DNA of 64,000 nucleotides from DAHVFY01 sp040388665. Its GTDB lineage: Bacteria > Chlamydiota > Chlamydiia > Chlamydiales > Rhabdochlamydiaceae. A program made the translations under genes and the position numbers. Below the pieces are notes generated by a model that saw nothing but the letters and a program-made list of their open reading frames with translations, was not told the DNA's origin and ran no database searches. Of this stretch, positions 25,401 to 33,020 are shown piece after piece; within the stretch, counting starts at the first letter, position 1; each line of letters begins with the position of its first letter. Location: positions 1 through 64,000 of the forward strand of contig JAZKBL010000020.1 of assembly GCA_040388665.1 (NCBI GenBank). The letters run 5' to 3'.

Positions 25401-25803
25401 CTGCAAAATTACAGCCAAACATATGAGGATGTAGGTCTAACATTGTTTCGGCTAAGCTAGCACGATGTGCTTCGCCAATTAATTCAGGCTTTTTTAAAAA
25501 CTCCAACACTTCCCGATAATTACTATTCATCAGGTTTTTCAAAAAAGAAAATAATTTACTCGAATTAATTTGTTTTAACAAATCCAAATCATCTTTTATT
25601 TCATTTTTAATAATTTGCTCAACAGCTTTGTATTTAAAAGACTTAAGACCTTTACTTCCTTGAAATTCAAAAAGCATACTAATACGCTCGGAATTTTGAT
25701 CCCAAAGATTTTTGACATGAGTTTTTAGTCCATCTTCTGGCATAAATTCAAATATTTTATAAATACATTTTGAAAAACTGTCAAAATCAATAGTTTTTGT
25801 CAT
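22446..25803 (-). CDS. Large 29-residue-repeat protein with conserved C-terminal domain, interrupted by an assembly gap
   Basis: It starts at ATG 25803 (AGGA upstream) and ends at 22446, with 100 N at 24652-24751. The two sides are not in frame across exactly 100 bases, which is expected because 100 N is a placeholder length. On both sides of the gap the protein is made of units of 29 residues (87 bp) with the pattern WAEKIFEKDPKTLADHFEKF followed by NID. Units closest to the gap are nearly identical in DNA, and outer units are diverged. The N-terminus (about 130 residues) is helical and non-repetitive. The last 300 or so residues form a separate domain with MGRDTGGCLNIDG, YLIGHLADGKIRLFG and a block resembling an acyl-transferase-like strand-helix pattern. 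I believe I have seen this domain in other chlamydial large proteins but cannot name it. A host-interaction role is inference from the repeats. Confidence 0.75.
24652..24751. other. Assembly gap of 100 N
   Basis: The gap lies inside the repeat region of the 29-residue-repeat protein gene, where adjacent 87-bp units are almost identical. Its length is the customary placeholder, so the number of missing repeats is unknown. Confidence 0.95.
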
Positions 25804-25915
25804 AATAATCCTGTTTTTTTATTTAATATAGAAAGAATTCTAAATGAAAACCACTTAATTATCAATGTAAATATTTACACTGCAATACATTAACAATTAA
25901 AGAGTTAATAAAGTT

Positions 25916-26539
25916 TTAAGGATGATTTCTTAGAGGCTTTTCCCTCTTTTTCCAATAGATGTCCCCATAGTCGTAACAGAGCTGTGCTCCTATAGGGATT
26001 TGTTTTGTGGCCATGAGGAGGATGTGAATGATCCCGCCGGACAGGACGTACATGGGTTCAAGATTTCCATTTGAGCTGTGGTTAATGAAGCGAGAATAAT
26101 TGCCACACTCCCCTGCGTCGATATAATAAGAGGAATTCCACTTCTTTTTGACATAGTAGTAGAAAAGGTAGTCATTGCCCTCTTTTCGGAAAAGACGGTG
26201 TTTCTTGAGGATTCCGGTATATTCGCTGACCAAGTCTCCGGGCTCAAATGCTTGATTGGTAAAGACACCATAACCTAGAGTTGGGTTAATCCAGCGGATC
26301 GTTAAATCCGGCGACCAACCTTTAGCGATTTCTTCGCCATAATAAACGCCAAGCCAACGCTGTTTACGGGTGATATCCCCCTCTTCTAAAGCCCGCACAC
26401 ACCTTTTTTCTATCTTTTTTTGTGTTTTTTCATTGTGAACAACAAGGCAGGGGAAAAATTTGACCTGCATAATTTCTTCAAATTTTTCCGGACTATAAAG
26501 TTGAGGCTTATCTTCACCTTCTAATTGCACCTTAATCAT
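25916..26539 (-). CDS. SET-domain protein (probable lysine methyltransferase)
   Basis: The protein has 207 residues. The SET domain spans about residues 75-200: a GYGVFTNQAFEPGDLVSEYTG-like opening, the SAM and active-site segment YSRFINHSSNGNLEP (equivalent to the NHS motif), and the closing CYDYGDIYW with the catalytic Tyr. SET enzymes transfer methyl from SAM to lysine. In Chlamydia trachomatis the SET protein NUE is secreted and acts on host histones, and chlamydial SET proteins can also methylate the bacterial histone-like proteins; either could apply here, and an HctB-like protein is encoded at 37440. No post-SET Cys cluster is visible. It is divergent from the phosphatase gene at 26601. 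No good ribosome-binding site precedes the ATG. Confidence 0.88.
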   Translation of the reverse strand: MIKVQLEGEDKPQLYSPEKFEEIMQVKFFPCLVVHNEKTQKKIEKRCVRALEEGDITRKQRWLGVYYGEEIAKGWSPDLTIRWINPTLGYGVFTNQAFEPGDLVSEYTGILKKHRLFRKEGNDYLFYYYVKKKWNSSYYIDAGECGNYSRFINHSSNGNLEPMYVLSGGIIHILLMATKQIPIGAQLCYDYGDIYWKKREKPLRNHP

Positions 26540-26564
26540 GTATTAGATTTTACCGAAAAACCCA

Positions 26565-26592
26565 TTGACAGCAACAAAAACAAATCTATTAT
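26565..26592 (+). promoter_or_regulatory. Consensus-like promoter placed for a leaderless transcript
   Basis: TTGACA (26565-26570) and TATTAT (26587-26592) are separated by 16 bases. The ATG of the phosphatase gene follows the -10 box by only 8 bases, so transcription would begin at or next to the start codon. No Shine-Dalgarno sequence lies between them. Confidence 0.45.
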
Positions 26593-26600
26593 AAGATAAT

Positions 26601-27167
26601 ATGAAACTATTTCTTATTAGACATGGGGAAACCCCCTGGACATTAAGCGGACAGCATACGGGAAGAAGCGATCCTCCTCTTACAGAAAGGGGACAAAAAG
26701 AAGCTCTTGATATTGGAGAACGTCTTAAAAATATTAGCTTCGAAAAGGTTCTCTGCAGCCCTTCCCTCCGTGCTCGTGAAACGTGCAGAATTGCTGGCTT
26801 TTTAGAAACTCAAGCTGAAATCACGCATGAACTTTCAGAATGGGACTATGGAAGATATGAAGGTCTTACCTCGGGAGAAATTTTAAAAATGGATCCCTCT
26901 TGGTCAGTTTTTTCAAAAGGCGCTCCTGATGGAGAATCTGTCGAAGACATTACTCAAAGAGCGCACCATGTGTTATCTCTTCTTCAAGGGCTTCAAGGTA
27001 ATGCGGTTCTTTTCTCAAGCGGACACTTTTTACGTGCTTTAACAGCTATTTGGTTGCAGCTTTCTGTTCAAGAAGGCAGATGTTTTTATCTTTCACCTGG
27101 CTCTCTTTCCATCCTCGGGTATGAGCGCTTAAGCCCCGTTATCCTGCTTTATAACAATACTCAATAG
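26601..27167 (+). CDS. Histidine phosphatase / phosphoglycerate mutase-like protein
   Basis: The protein has 188 residues. The catalytic RHGET motif is at residues 7-11, the second signature SPSLRARET near residue 53, an acidic residue in LSEWDYGRYEG near residue 83, and the second catalytic His in SSGHFLRAL near residue 135. Members remove phosphate through a phospho-histidine; substrates range from sugar phosphates to cobalamin precursors. The short length favours a phosphatase (SixA/GpmB/CobC type) over a true glycolytic mutase. The gene appears to have its own promoter very close to the ATG. Confidence 0.85.
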   Translation: MKLFLIRHGETPWTLSGQHTGRSDPPLTERGQKEALDIGERLKNISFEKVLCSPSLRARETCRIAGFLETQAEITHELSEWDYGRYEGLTSGEILKMDPSWSVFSKGAPDGESVEDITQRAHHVLSLLQGLQGNAVLFSSGHFLRALTAIWLQLSVQEGRCFYLSPGSLSILGYERLSPVILLYNNTQ

Positions 27168-27236
27168 AAGATTTTGTTTTCTTGAAGATGCAGAAAGTGC
27201 TATAAGTGTTTTTTTATAGAAATAATAAGGTAAAGC

Positions 27237-27563
27237 ATGTCAACCGCTTGGATATTTCTCTTACTTGCCGGATTTTTTGAAATCTGCTTTACGATTGCGC
27301 TTAAGTTCAGTAACGGGTTTACAAGACTTATTCCCAGCATCATCACCATCGTATTCATTTTCTTAAGTTTCTTTAGCGTATCTCAAGCGATGAAGGTAAT
27401 TTCTATCGGAACTGCTTATGCGGTTTGGGCCGGCATTGGTGCTGCCGGAACCGTTATTTGCGGTATTCTCTTCTTTGGAGATTCTTATCACATCGTTAGA
27501 CTGATCTCTATTAGCTTAATCGTCATTGGAATCATCGGTCTTAAGCTCGCTCATTTCGATTAG
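27237..27563 (+). CDS. Small multidrug resistance family transporter (SugE/Gdx-like)
   Basis: The protein has 108 residues with four membrane segments. The first helix carries the essential Glu of the SMR family (LAGFFEICFTIALKFSNG), and the third has AYAVWAGIGAAGT, which matches the SugE/Gdx branch. Characterised Gdx proteins export guanidinium, whereas the EmrE branch exports quaternary cations. The position where Gdx proteins usually have Trp near the Glu is Phe here, so the substrate is uncertain. AAGGT precedes the ATG. It lies just upstream of the tyrP pair on the same strand. Confidence 0.85.
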   Translation: MSTAWIFLLLAGFFEICFTIALKFSNGFTRLIPSIITIVFIFLSFFSVSQAMKVISIGTAYAVWAGIGAAGTVICGILFFGDSYHIVRLISISLIVIGIIGLKLAHFD

Positions 27564-27614
27564 CACATAAATTACAAATATGATAGGATCAGAGGATTTC
27601 AATTAGGATATTCT

Positions 27615-28802
27615 ATGCATCTTGTAAAAAGCTTCGGACATCTTTTTGGCGGAACACTGCTTGTTGCGGGAACAAGTATTGGAGTGGGCATGCTGGCACT
27701 GCCGGTAGCAACTGCTAAAGGAGGATTCATTCCATCACTTTTTCTTTATGTCATCTGCTGGCTTTTCATGTTGTGCACAGGGTTGCTTATTTTGGAAGCT
27801 AGCATCTGGATGCCCAAAGATGCAAACTTGATCACGATGTCAAGGCGCCTTCTTGGAAAAGGCGGACAAGCTTTTTGTTGGACAATGTATCTATTCCTTT
27901 TTTCTTGTTTGATGGTAGCGCACGTCGCAGGTGGCGGTAACGCCATCGCCCAGCTTTCAAACGGCTCATTTCCTCATTGGATAAATACTTTAATCTATGT
28001 AATCATCTTCTCCCCTGTTGTCTATTTAGGAACAAAATGGGTAGATCGACTGAACTTGCTCCTGATGCTAAGCGTAGCTGTTACTTACCTCATGTTTGTT
28101 TTCATTTCAGTCCCTCATATTGACGCAAGGCTTCTCGGCCACATCAATTGGTTCGAAGCATCCTGGGCACTCCCTGTTGTCTTTACGGCTTTTGGATATC
28201 AAGGGCTTATTCCCACTCTTGTCACATACATGAATCGCAATATTCAGAAGGTGCGCCTCGCTATTATCCTCGGAACTTCTATTCCCCTCATTATGTATAT
28301 TGTCTGGGAACTCATTATTTTAGGAATCGTGCCTATCGACGGACCACAGGGTCTTATTGAAACACGATTGAAGGGACAGAATGCGGTCTATCCTCTACAG
28401 TTCTTCATTAATAAACCGTGGCTTACAACTTCGGGTCAGATTTTTGCGCTTTTTGCTATGACCACTTCCTATGTTGGCATTTCGATCGCTTTTGTTGACT
28501 TCCTGGCAGATGGTCTTAAAGTAAAAAAAACTGGCTTAAAAAAATTGGGACTCTGTGCACTTGTTTTTGTTACTCCAACTGTCATCACTCTTTTCAACCC
28601 AAATATTTTCATCAATGCCTTAACTTATGCAGGAGGCTTTGGTGTGGCTTTACTTCTTGGCGCTATGCCGATTGCCATGGTCTGGTCCGGACGTTATTTC
28701 CATGGATACTCCGGCAACCACAGACAACTCCCCGGTGGTAAGGCGCTGCTTGCTTGCCTTATGGCCTTTATTGCCCTTGAACTTTGTATTGAGTTATTCT
28801 AA
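27615..28802 (+). CDS. tyrP: Tyrosine/tryptophan-type aromatic amino acid permease, copy 1
   Basis: The protein has 395 residues and about 11 membrane helices. It has the HAAAP-family opening GGTLLVAGTSIGVGMLALP and the conserved AFGYQGLIPTL segment near the middle. It imports tyrosine (or tryptophan) with protons across the inner membrane. It is the first of two tandem, clearly homologous copies; Chlamydia species also carry tandem tyrP genes. Its TAA stop shares its last base with the ATG of the second copy, so the two are co-transcribed and translationally coupled. AGGATAT precedes the start. Confidence 0.92.
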   Translation: MHLVKSFGHLFGGTLLVAGTSIGVGMLALPVATAKGGFIPSLFLYVICWLFMLCTGLLILEASIWMPKDANLITMSRRLLGKGGQAFCWTMYLFLFSCLMVAHVAGGGNAIAQLSNGSFPHWINTLIYVIIFSPVVYLGTKWVDRLNLLLMLSVAVTYLMFVFISVPHIDARLLGHINWFEASWALPVVFTAFGYQGLIPTLVTYMNRNIQKVRLAIILGTSIPLIMYIVWELIILGIVPIDGPQGLIETRLKGQNAVYPLQFFINKPWLTTSGQIFALFAMTTSYVGISIAFVDFLADGLKVKKTGLKKLGLCALVFVTPTVITLFNPNIFINALTYAGGFGVALLLGAMPIAMVWSGRYFHGYSGNHRQLPGGKALLACLMAFIALELCIELF

Positions 28803-29989
28803 TGCATCTTTTTCATAAGTTGGGCCACCTTGTCGGTGGGACATTACTCGTTGCGGGAACTAGCATCGGCGTCGGCATGCTCGCTCTTCCGATTGCAACA
28901 GGAGAATCAGGTTTTCTCCCCGCTCTTATTGTTTATCTAATCTGCTGGTTTTTTGTACTCTGCACAGGACTTCTTATTTTAGAATCGTGCATCTGGATGC
29001 CCAAAGACTCTAACTTAATCTCGATGACGCAAAGACTTCTTGGCAAAGGCGGACAAGCTTTTTGCTGGATCGTTTACCTATTTCTCCTCTCATGTCTCAT
29101 GGTAGCTCATATTGCAGGGGGAGGCAATGCAATCGCGCAGCTCTTCAATGACTCTATTCCCCATACTGCAAGCACACTCATCTATGTCCTTCTTTTCTCA
29201 CCCGTCGTTTATCTTGGAACAAAGTGGGTAGATAGACTCAACCTTGCGCTCATGACAGGTGTTACAATCACCTATCTTCTTTTCGTATCCTCTGCTGCAT
29301 CTCACGTGCAAGTTGATCTTTTAAGCCACATGGACTGGTCTAAAATCTGGTGGGGCCTGCCTGTTGTTTTTACAGCTTTCGGCTACCAAATTCTTATTCC
29401 GACACTCATGACCTACATGAACCGAGACGTAAAAAAAGTGAAAATTGCAATCATCGTTGGAACGATGATCCCTCTTGTCATCTACGTTGTCTGGGAACTT
29501 CTTATTTTAGGGATTATTCCAGTGGATGGTCCAAACGGTCTTTTAGAAGCAAGAGTTAAAGGGCAGAATGCCGTCCATCCTTTACAGTATTATATCAACA
29601 AACCTTGGTTAATGGGCATCGGACAGCTTTTTGCTCTCCTTGCCATGACGACATCTTACGTAGGTATTTCGATTGCATTTGTTGACTTTTTAGCAGATGG
29701 CCTCAAAGTGCAAAAAAAGGGAATGAAAAAACTTGGGCTCTGCGCACTCGTTTTCCTGATCCCTACTTTTATTACGCTTATGAACCCCGGCATTTTTATT
29801 AATGCACTCACCTATGCAGGCGGCTTTGGAGTAGCTCTTCTTCTTGGTGCTATGCCGATTGCTATGGTGTGGTCAGGTCGTTATTTTCATAAATATGGAG
29901 TCAAAAACAGCCAGGTGCCAGGCGGCAAGGCTTCTCTTGCATTCCTAATGGCCTTTGTCATCTTTGAAATCGCCCTCGAACTCATCTAA
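28802..29989 (+). CDS. tyrP: Tyrosine/tryptophan-type aromatic amino acid permease, copy 2
   Basis: This second 395-residue copy has the same length and helix layout as its neighbour, and long identical stretches such as GTSIGVGMLALP and LLLGAMPIAMVWSGRYF. Differences are spread throughout, with many conservative changes, so this is an old duplication, not an assembly artefact. It starts on the last base of the upstream stop codon. A long palindrome (29996-30089) begins 6 bases after its stop and probably terminates the transcript. The two copies may differ in substrate (tyrosine versus tryptophan), but the sequence does not show which. Confidence 0.92.
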   Translation: MHLFHKLGHLVGGTLLVAGTSIGVGMLALPIATGESGFLPALIVYLICWFFVLCTGLLILESCIWMPKDSNLISMTQRLLGKGGQAFCWIVYLFLLSCLMVAHIAGGGNAIAQLFNDSIPHTASTLIYVLLFSPVVYLGTKWVDRLNLALMTGVTITYLLFVSSAASHVQVDLLSHMDWSKIWWGLPVVFTAFGYQILIPTLMTYMNRDVKKVKIAIIVGTMIPLVIYVVWELLILGIIPVDGPNGLLEARVKGQNAVHPLQYYINKPWLMGIGQLFALLAMTTSYVGISIAFVDFLADGLKVQKKGMKKLGLCALVFLIPTFITLMNPGIFINALTYAGGFGVALLLGAMPIAMVWSGRYFHKYGVKNSQVPGGKASLAFLMAFVIFEIALELI

Positions 29990-29995
29990 ATTTCC

Positions 29996-30089
29996 CTCTT
30001 CCTCTGCGTCTTTGCGTTGAAATTTTTCAATTATCAAGCTTGAAAACTCAAAAATTTCAACGCAAAGACGCAAAGGCGCAGAGGAAGAG
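29996..30089. repeat. Palindrome built of CGCAAAGACGCAAAGG-type repeats
   Basis: The left arm CTCTTCCTCTGCG... pairs with the right arm ...CGCAGAGGAAGAG; the arms match over about 32 bases, the right arm having one extra short unit. The inner part reads TTTCAACGCAAAGACGCAAA. The same repeat family occurs at 52835-52987. It follows the stop of tyrP copy 2, so it can act as a strong hairpin terminator, though no clean T-run follows. Confidence 0.75.
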
Positions 30090-30130
30090 TAAAAATAAAA
30101 AATTAAATCTTATATCCTATATTTCTCTTT

Positions 30131-30973
30131 TCAAAAGGTGATGGTGGTGCCGAAGACGATGCCTTGAAGGCTTAAGGATCCAAGATTAGAAGCATAAGCA
30201 TCTTGCCCTGAATGGCTCGTTAAACGCACCCACTGGTTCTGTCCAAAAAAGTAATGCTGTTCCCATCCAAGATGCACATTCCAGCTCCCCCTTTCCCAAT
30301 AGGCTCCGAGCGCAAGGTCTAAAACAGGCGCTGTTGCAGGAAACGTTTTGTGAAAACCAAACCGCTTTTCAACGCCAACATCTGCATATTCTGCTTGGTG
30401 CACATAAAAGCTCCCATAAAGAAGAGATGCTCCACCTGTTGCATAAAGTTGCCATCCTTTGCCCAGTATCCAATTAAAATGGGAGCCTGTAACAATCCCT
30501 GTCCCGAAAAATTTGTTTTTCGTTGTAACCAAGTCATCCGCACCTGGAAAAAGATTCCCTCCATAGTATTGAATACGGTATTTTTGCCGGATACAAGCAA
30601 CACGCACTCCCAAAAATGGGGTAATGTCTGTGTCAAGAGACGCATAAATTTTCTTTTTTAGAACAAGATCGAATTCTCCAAAATGAAGCCTCCACTTGAA
30701 ATCGGCTTTGTTAACAAAGCTATCTTCTTCAAAAAATACAGGGTTGGAAAAAAGAGGTGTCAGCTCCCCTTTAGTCTTTCCCTTCTCGTGTGCGTGAAAA
30801 TGTGTGAAGATGAGTTCAACTTGCCAATCGTCTCTTCTGAAACGATAGCCGCACCCAAAACGAAAACCGGGATGCCAATCAAACTCAGGGTGGATAGCTC
30901 TTTCTTCAGCAGCAAACTCAAGCCCATTTTCTTGGGGCTGCCAATAGAGCAGATCTACATCAATATTCCACAT
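30131..30973 (-). CDS. Outer-membrane beta-barrel protein (Lpg1974/MOMP-like), apparently without signal peptide
   Basis: The protein has 280 residues. It opens directly with a segment (MWNIDVDLLYWQPQENGLEFA) that in related chlamydial and Legionella barrel proteins follows the signal peptide, then alternates amphipathic strands rich in Tyr, Trp and Phe, ending with a terminal Phe (FGTTITF) as expected for BamA-dependent barrels. No signal sequence can be added: eight codons upstream in this frame is a TGA. The ATG overlaps the end of the Sua5 gene by 14 bases. It is therefore either a 5'-truncated remnant, or its signal sequence was lost by a frameshift or sequence error. The pore-forming role is inferred from the family. 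Confidence 0.75.
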   Translation of the reverse strand: MWNIDVDLLYWQPQENGLEFAAEERAIHPEFDWHPGFRFGCGYRFRRDDWQVELIFTHFHAHEKGKTKGELTPLFSNPVFFEEDSFVNKADFKWRLHFGEFDLVLKKKIYASLDTDITPFLGVRVACIRQKYRIQYYGGNLFPGADDLVTTKNKFFGTGIVTGSHFNWILGKGWQLYATGGASLLYGSFYVHQAEYADVGVEKRFGFHKTFPATAPVLDLALGAYWERGSWNVHLGWEQHYFFGQNQWVRLTSHSGQDAYASNLGSLSLQGIVFGTTITF

Positions 30974-31925
30974 GCTGTGCAGCTTTATAAAGGCGATTCA
31001 TAAGGGCTTCATTTTTAAGCACTGTTTCTGTGCAAAAAATCAGAAGTTCATCGCATTCCATTCTGTCAGAGAGGCGTAAAAAAGCATATAAAGAAGAATT
31101 TTCAAGAGGAAATTGCTCACAAAAAACATCGTTGATCCTCTCTTCTGTGAGAATAATCCTTTTAGCAGCACTATTTTTAGTAATATGACGTTGAAGCTCT
31201 TCGTGAGAGGTAAAAAGCCTTAAAGGAGCTCTTGGAGCATAATGACGATACTTCATTCCAGGAGATGTTGCAGGTGTTGCTTGATTTGGAAGGGCCACCT
31301 CTTGTTTTAAAACATCTTCAATGAGGTCTTTGGTAATAATTCCAGGGCGTAGAAGAACAGGATGGTTAGCGTCTTGCAGATCAATTACTGTAGATTCTAA
31401 TCCTATAGTTGAAGATCCTCCATCAATGACAGCTGCAATCTTACCCTGAAAATCCTCCATCACGTGCTGAGCGCTTGTTGCACTTGGCTTACCCGATAAG
31501 TTGGCAGAAGGCGCAACGATGGGCATGTCTAGCATTTTTAACAGCTTTTGAGCTATTGGATGAGAAGGACACCTTACAGCAACTGTGGGAAGACCTGCTG
31601 ACACTTCTTTAGGAACGCAAGGACTAGCTTTTAGAACAATCGTCAAGGGTCCTGGAAAAAACACTTCAGCTAACTGATAAAATGCTCTTGGGATATCCAT
31701 TGCGATCTTTTCAACATCCCCAACACAATGAACATGCGCAATCAAAGGGTTATCGCTCGGACGCCCTTTTGCGTAAAAAATTTTCTTTATAGACTCCACT
31801 AAAAAAAGAGGAGCGCCCAGCCCATAAACGGTCTCGGTAGGAAAAGCTACTAGTTCCCCCATCTTTAAAAGCTGAACTGCTCTATCAATTTCTTTTTCAG
31901 AAAGAATTTCTATTTTTTCTTGCAT
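30960..31925 (-). CDS. Threonylcarbamoyl-AMP synthase (Sua5/YrdC family)
   Basis: The protein has 321 residues, the long form with a YrdC domain (about 1-205) and a C-terminal Sua5 domain. Recognisable segments are GELVAFPTETVYGLG, KGRPSDNPLIAHV and APSANLSGKPSATSAQHV. It makes threonylcarbamoyl-AMP from Thr, bicarbonate and ATP, the first step of the t6A37 tRNA modification; the partner enzyme TsaD is encoded at 60607. AAGGG precedes the ATG. Its last 14 bases overlap the start of the barrel-protein gene. Confidence 0.93.
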   Translation of the reverse strand: MQEKIEILSEKEIDRAVQLLKMGELVAFPTETVYGLGAPLFLVESIKKIFYAKGRPSDNPLIAHVHCVGDVEKIAMDIPRAFYQLAEVFFPGPLTIVLKASPCVPKEVSAGLPTVAVRCPSHPIAQKLLKMLDMPIVAPSANLSGKPSATSAQHVMEDFQGKIAAVIDGGSSTIGLESTVIDLQDANHPVLLRPGIITKDLIEDVLKQEVALPNQATPATSPGMKYRHYAPRAPLRLFTSHEELQRHITKNSAAKRIILTEERINDVFCEQFPLENSSLYAFLRLSDRMECDELLIFCTETVLKNEALMNRLYKAAQHVEY

Positions 31926-31985
31926 ATTTCCCTTAAGGACACGTATTGTAAGGAGCTTTAACCTCTATGTCAAGGACTAGCTTTT

Positions 31986-32327
31986 ATGAAAACTACTGCT
32001 GCAGTGATTCTTCTTTACGGACTCATTATCCTCGTCGGCGGGATACTCGGACACCATGAAAAAGGAAGTATGGCTTCGCTTATTGCCGGTCTTGTGTGTG
32101 GGAGTCTACTCATTAGCTCTGCTTGGGTCACTTTTAAGAAAAAGGCCTGGGGAGAATATGCGGCCCTTGTTCTTATCTTCCTTCTCGATGCTTTTTTTAC
32201 TTACAGGTTCGTTACGACACACAAATTCCTCCCTACAGGACTTTTGAGTATCCTTAGCTTAGGCGTGCTATTCCTTCTCACAACCATAATCCGTCGCAGA
32301 GGCTGCACTACTAACAAATGCCGGTAA
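31986..32327 (+). CDS. Small membrane protein of TMEM14-like (UPF0136) family
   Basis: The protein has 113 residues with four predicted membrane helices and Gly-rich turns (LYGLIILVGGILGHHEKGS, LIAGLVCGSLLISSAW), typical of the TMEM14 family shared by eukaryotes, chlamydiae and cyanobacteria. Its function in bacteria is not established; in eukaryotes relatives sit in mitochondrial or plastid envelopes. The last 60 bases overlap the convergent L,D-transpeptidase gene, so the hydrophilic tail RRRGCTTNKCR lies in doubly coding DNA. Confidence 0.75.
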   Translation: MKTTAAVILLYGLIILVGGILGHHEKGSMASLIAGLVCGSLLISSAWVTFKKKAWGEYAALVLIFLLDAFFTYRFVTTHKFLPTGLLSILSLGVLFLLTTIIRRRGCTTNKCR

Positions 32328-32921
32328 TTGAATTAAGCGAGGGTGTTTTGAGGGATCTAACCAAAGAAGCACTTCCTTTAAATCGGCCTCAGCCATCGCT
32401 GTACATCCAGCAGTTGCTTCTTTGGGACCACGCCACACATGAAAAAAAATGCATGAGCCGGCGCCAGGTAAAAATCCCCTTTTATTATGGTCCACAACAC
32501 ATCCAAGCCGATATAAAGGGTGATCCATTCTCTCAGAGCTCTTCCAATCCCCCGGCAAAAAGGCAAACTGATTATACAAAGAAGAGGCAGGGTCATCGAC
32601 CGCAACTCTTTCTGAATCAAAGAGTAAATGAGCCATCTTTAAGCTCTTCGGAGGAAAATCCTCTCCGAAGCCAAAGACTTCTCCTAAAGTAAAAATACCA
32701 GCAGGCGTTCTTTTATCACCTTCCACCTTTATCGGGCCGGGAAATAACGGTTGCGGATGGATTCCATGCCCCCAAGCCATTCCTTTTTGGCCAATCACAA
32801 CAGGGATGGGAGCGCCTACTACCCCCCATGGACGACCGCCCGCTTTTTCCATACGAAAAAGCTTAGCTTCGAAGGCATCCCAACCCTCAGAATAAACAAA
32901 AATCACCTGCTCTATATTCAT
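32268..32921 (-). CDS. L,D-transpeptidase (YkuD domain) family protein
   Basis: The protein has 217 residues from ATG 32921; a TTG two codons earlier is possible. The YkuD-type catalytic block is clear: GDKRTPAGIFTLGE at 68-81, His161 in FFHVWRGP and the nucleophile Cys173 in TAGCTAM. Such enzymes cross-link or modify peptidoglycan, or attach proteins to it; chlamydiae make a small ring of peptidoglycan for division. No signal peptide is visible, which is odd for a periplasmic enzyme, so the true start or export route is uncertain. It overlaps the tail of the TMEM14-like gene by 60 bases. Confidence 0.85.
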   Translation of the reverse strand: MNIEQVIFVYSEGWDAFEAKLFRMEKAGGRPWGVVGAPIPVVIGQKGMAWGHGIHPQPLFPGPIKVEGDKRTPAGIFTLGEVFGFGEDFPPKSLKMAHLLFDSERVAVDDPASSLYNQFAFLPGDWKSSERMDHPLYRLGCVVDHNKRGFLPGAGSCIFFHVWRGPKEATAGCTAMAEADLKEVLLWLDPSKHPRLIQLPAFVSSAASATDYGCEKE

Positions 32922-33020
32922 TAACAACTTGTAATTAATCGTTTAAAAATAATATATTTAATGAATAAACAAATCTTTAATTATATTGAATTATAATATA
33001 AAAAATGATATAATCAAAAC

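Noticed and set aside
29996..30089. CRISPR or tRNA interpretation of the CGCAAAGACGC repeats
   Set aside because: The repeats are inverted, not direct with spacers, and no cloverleaf can be drawn.
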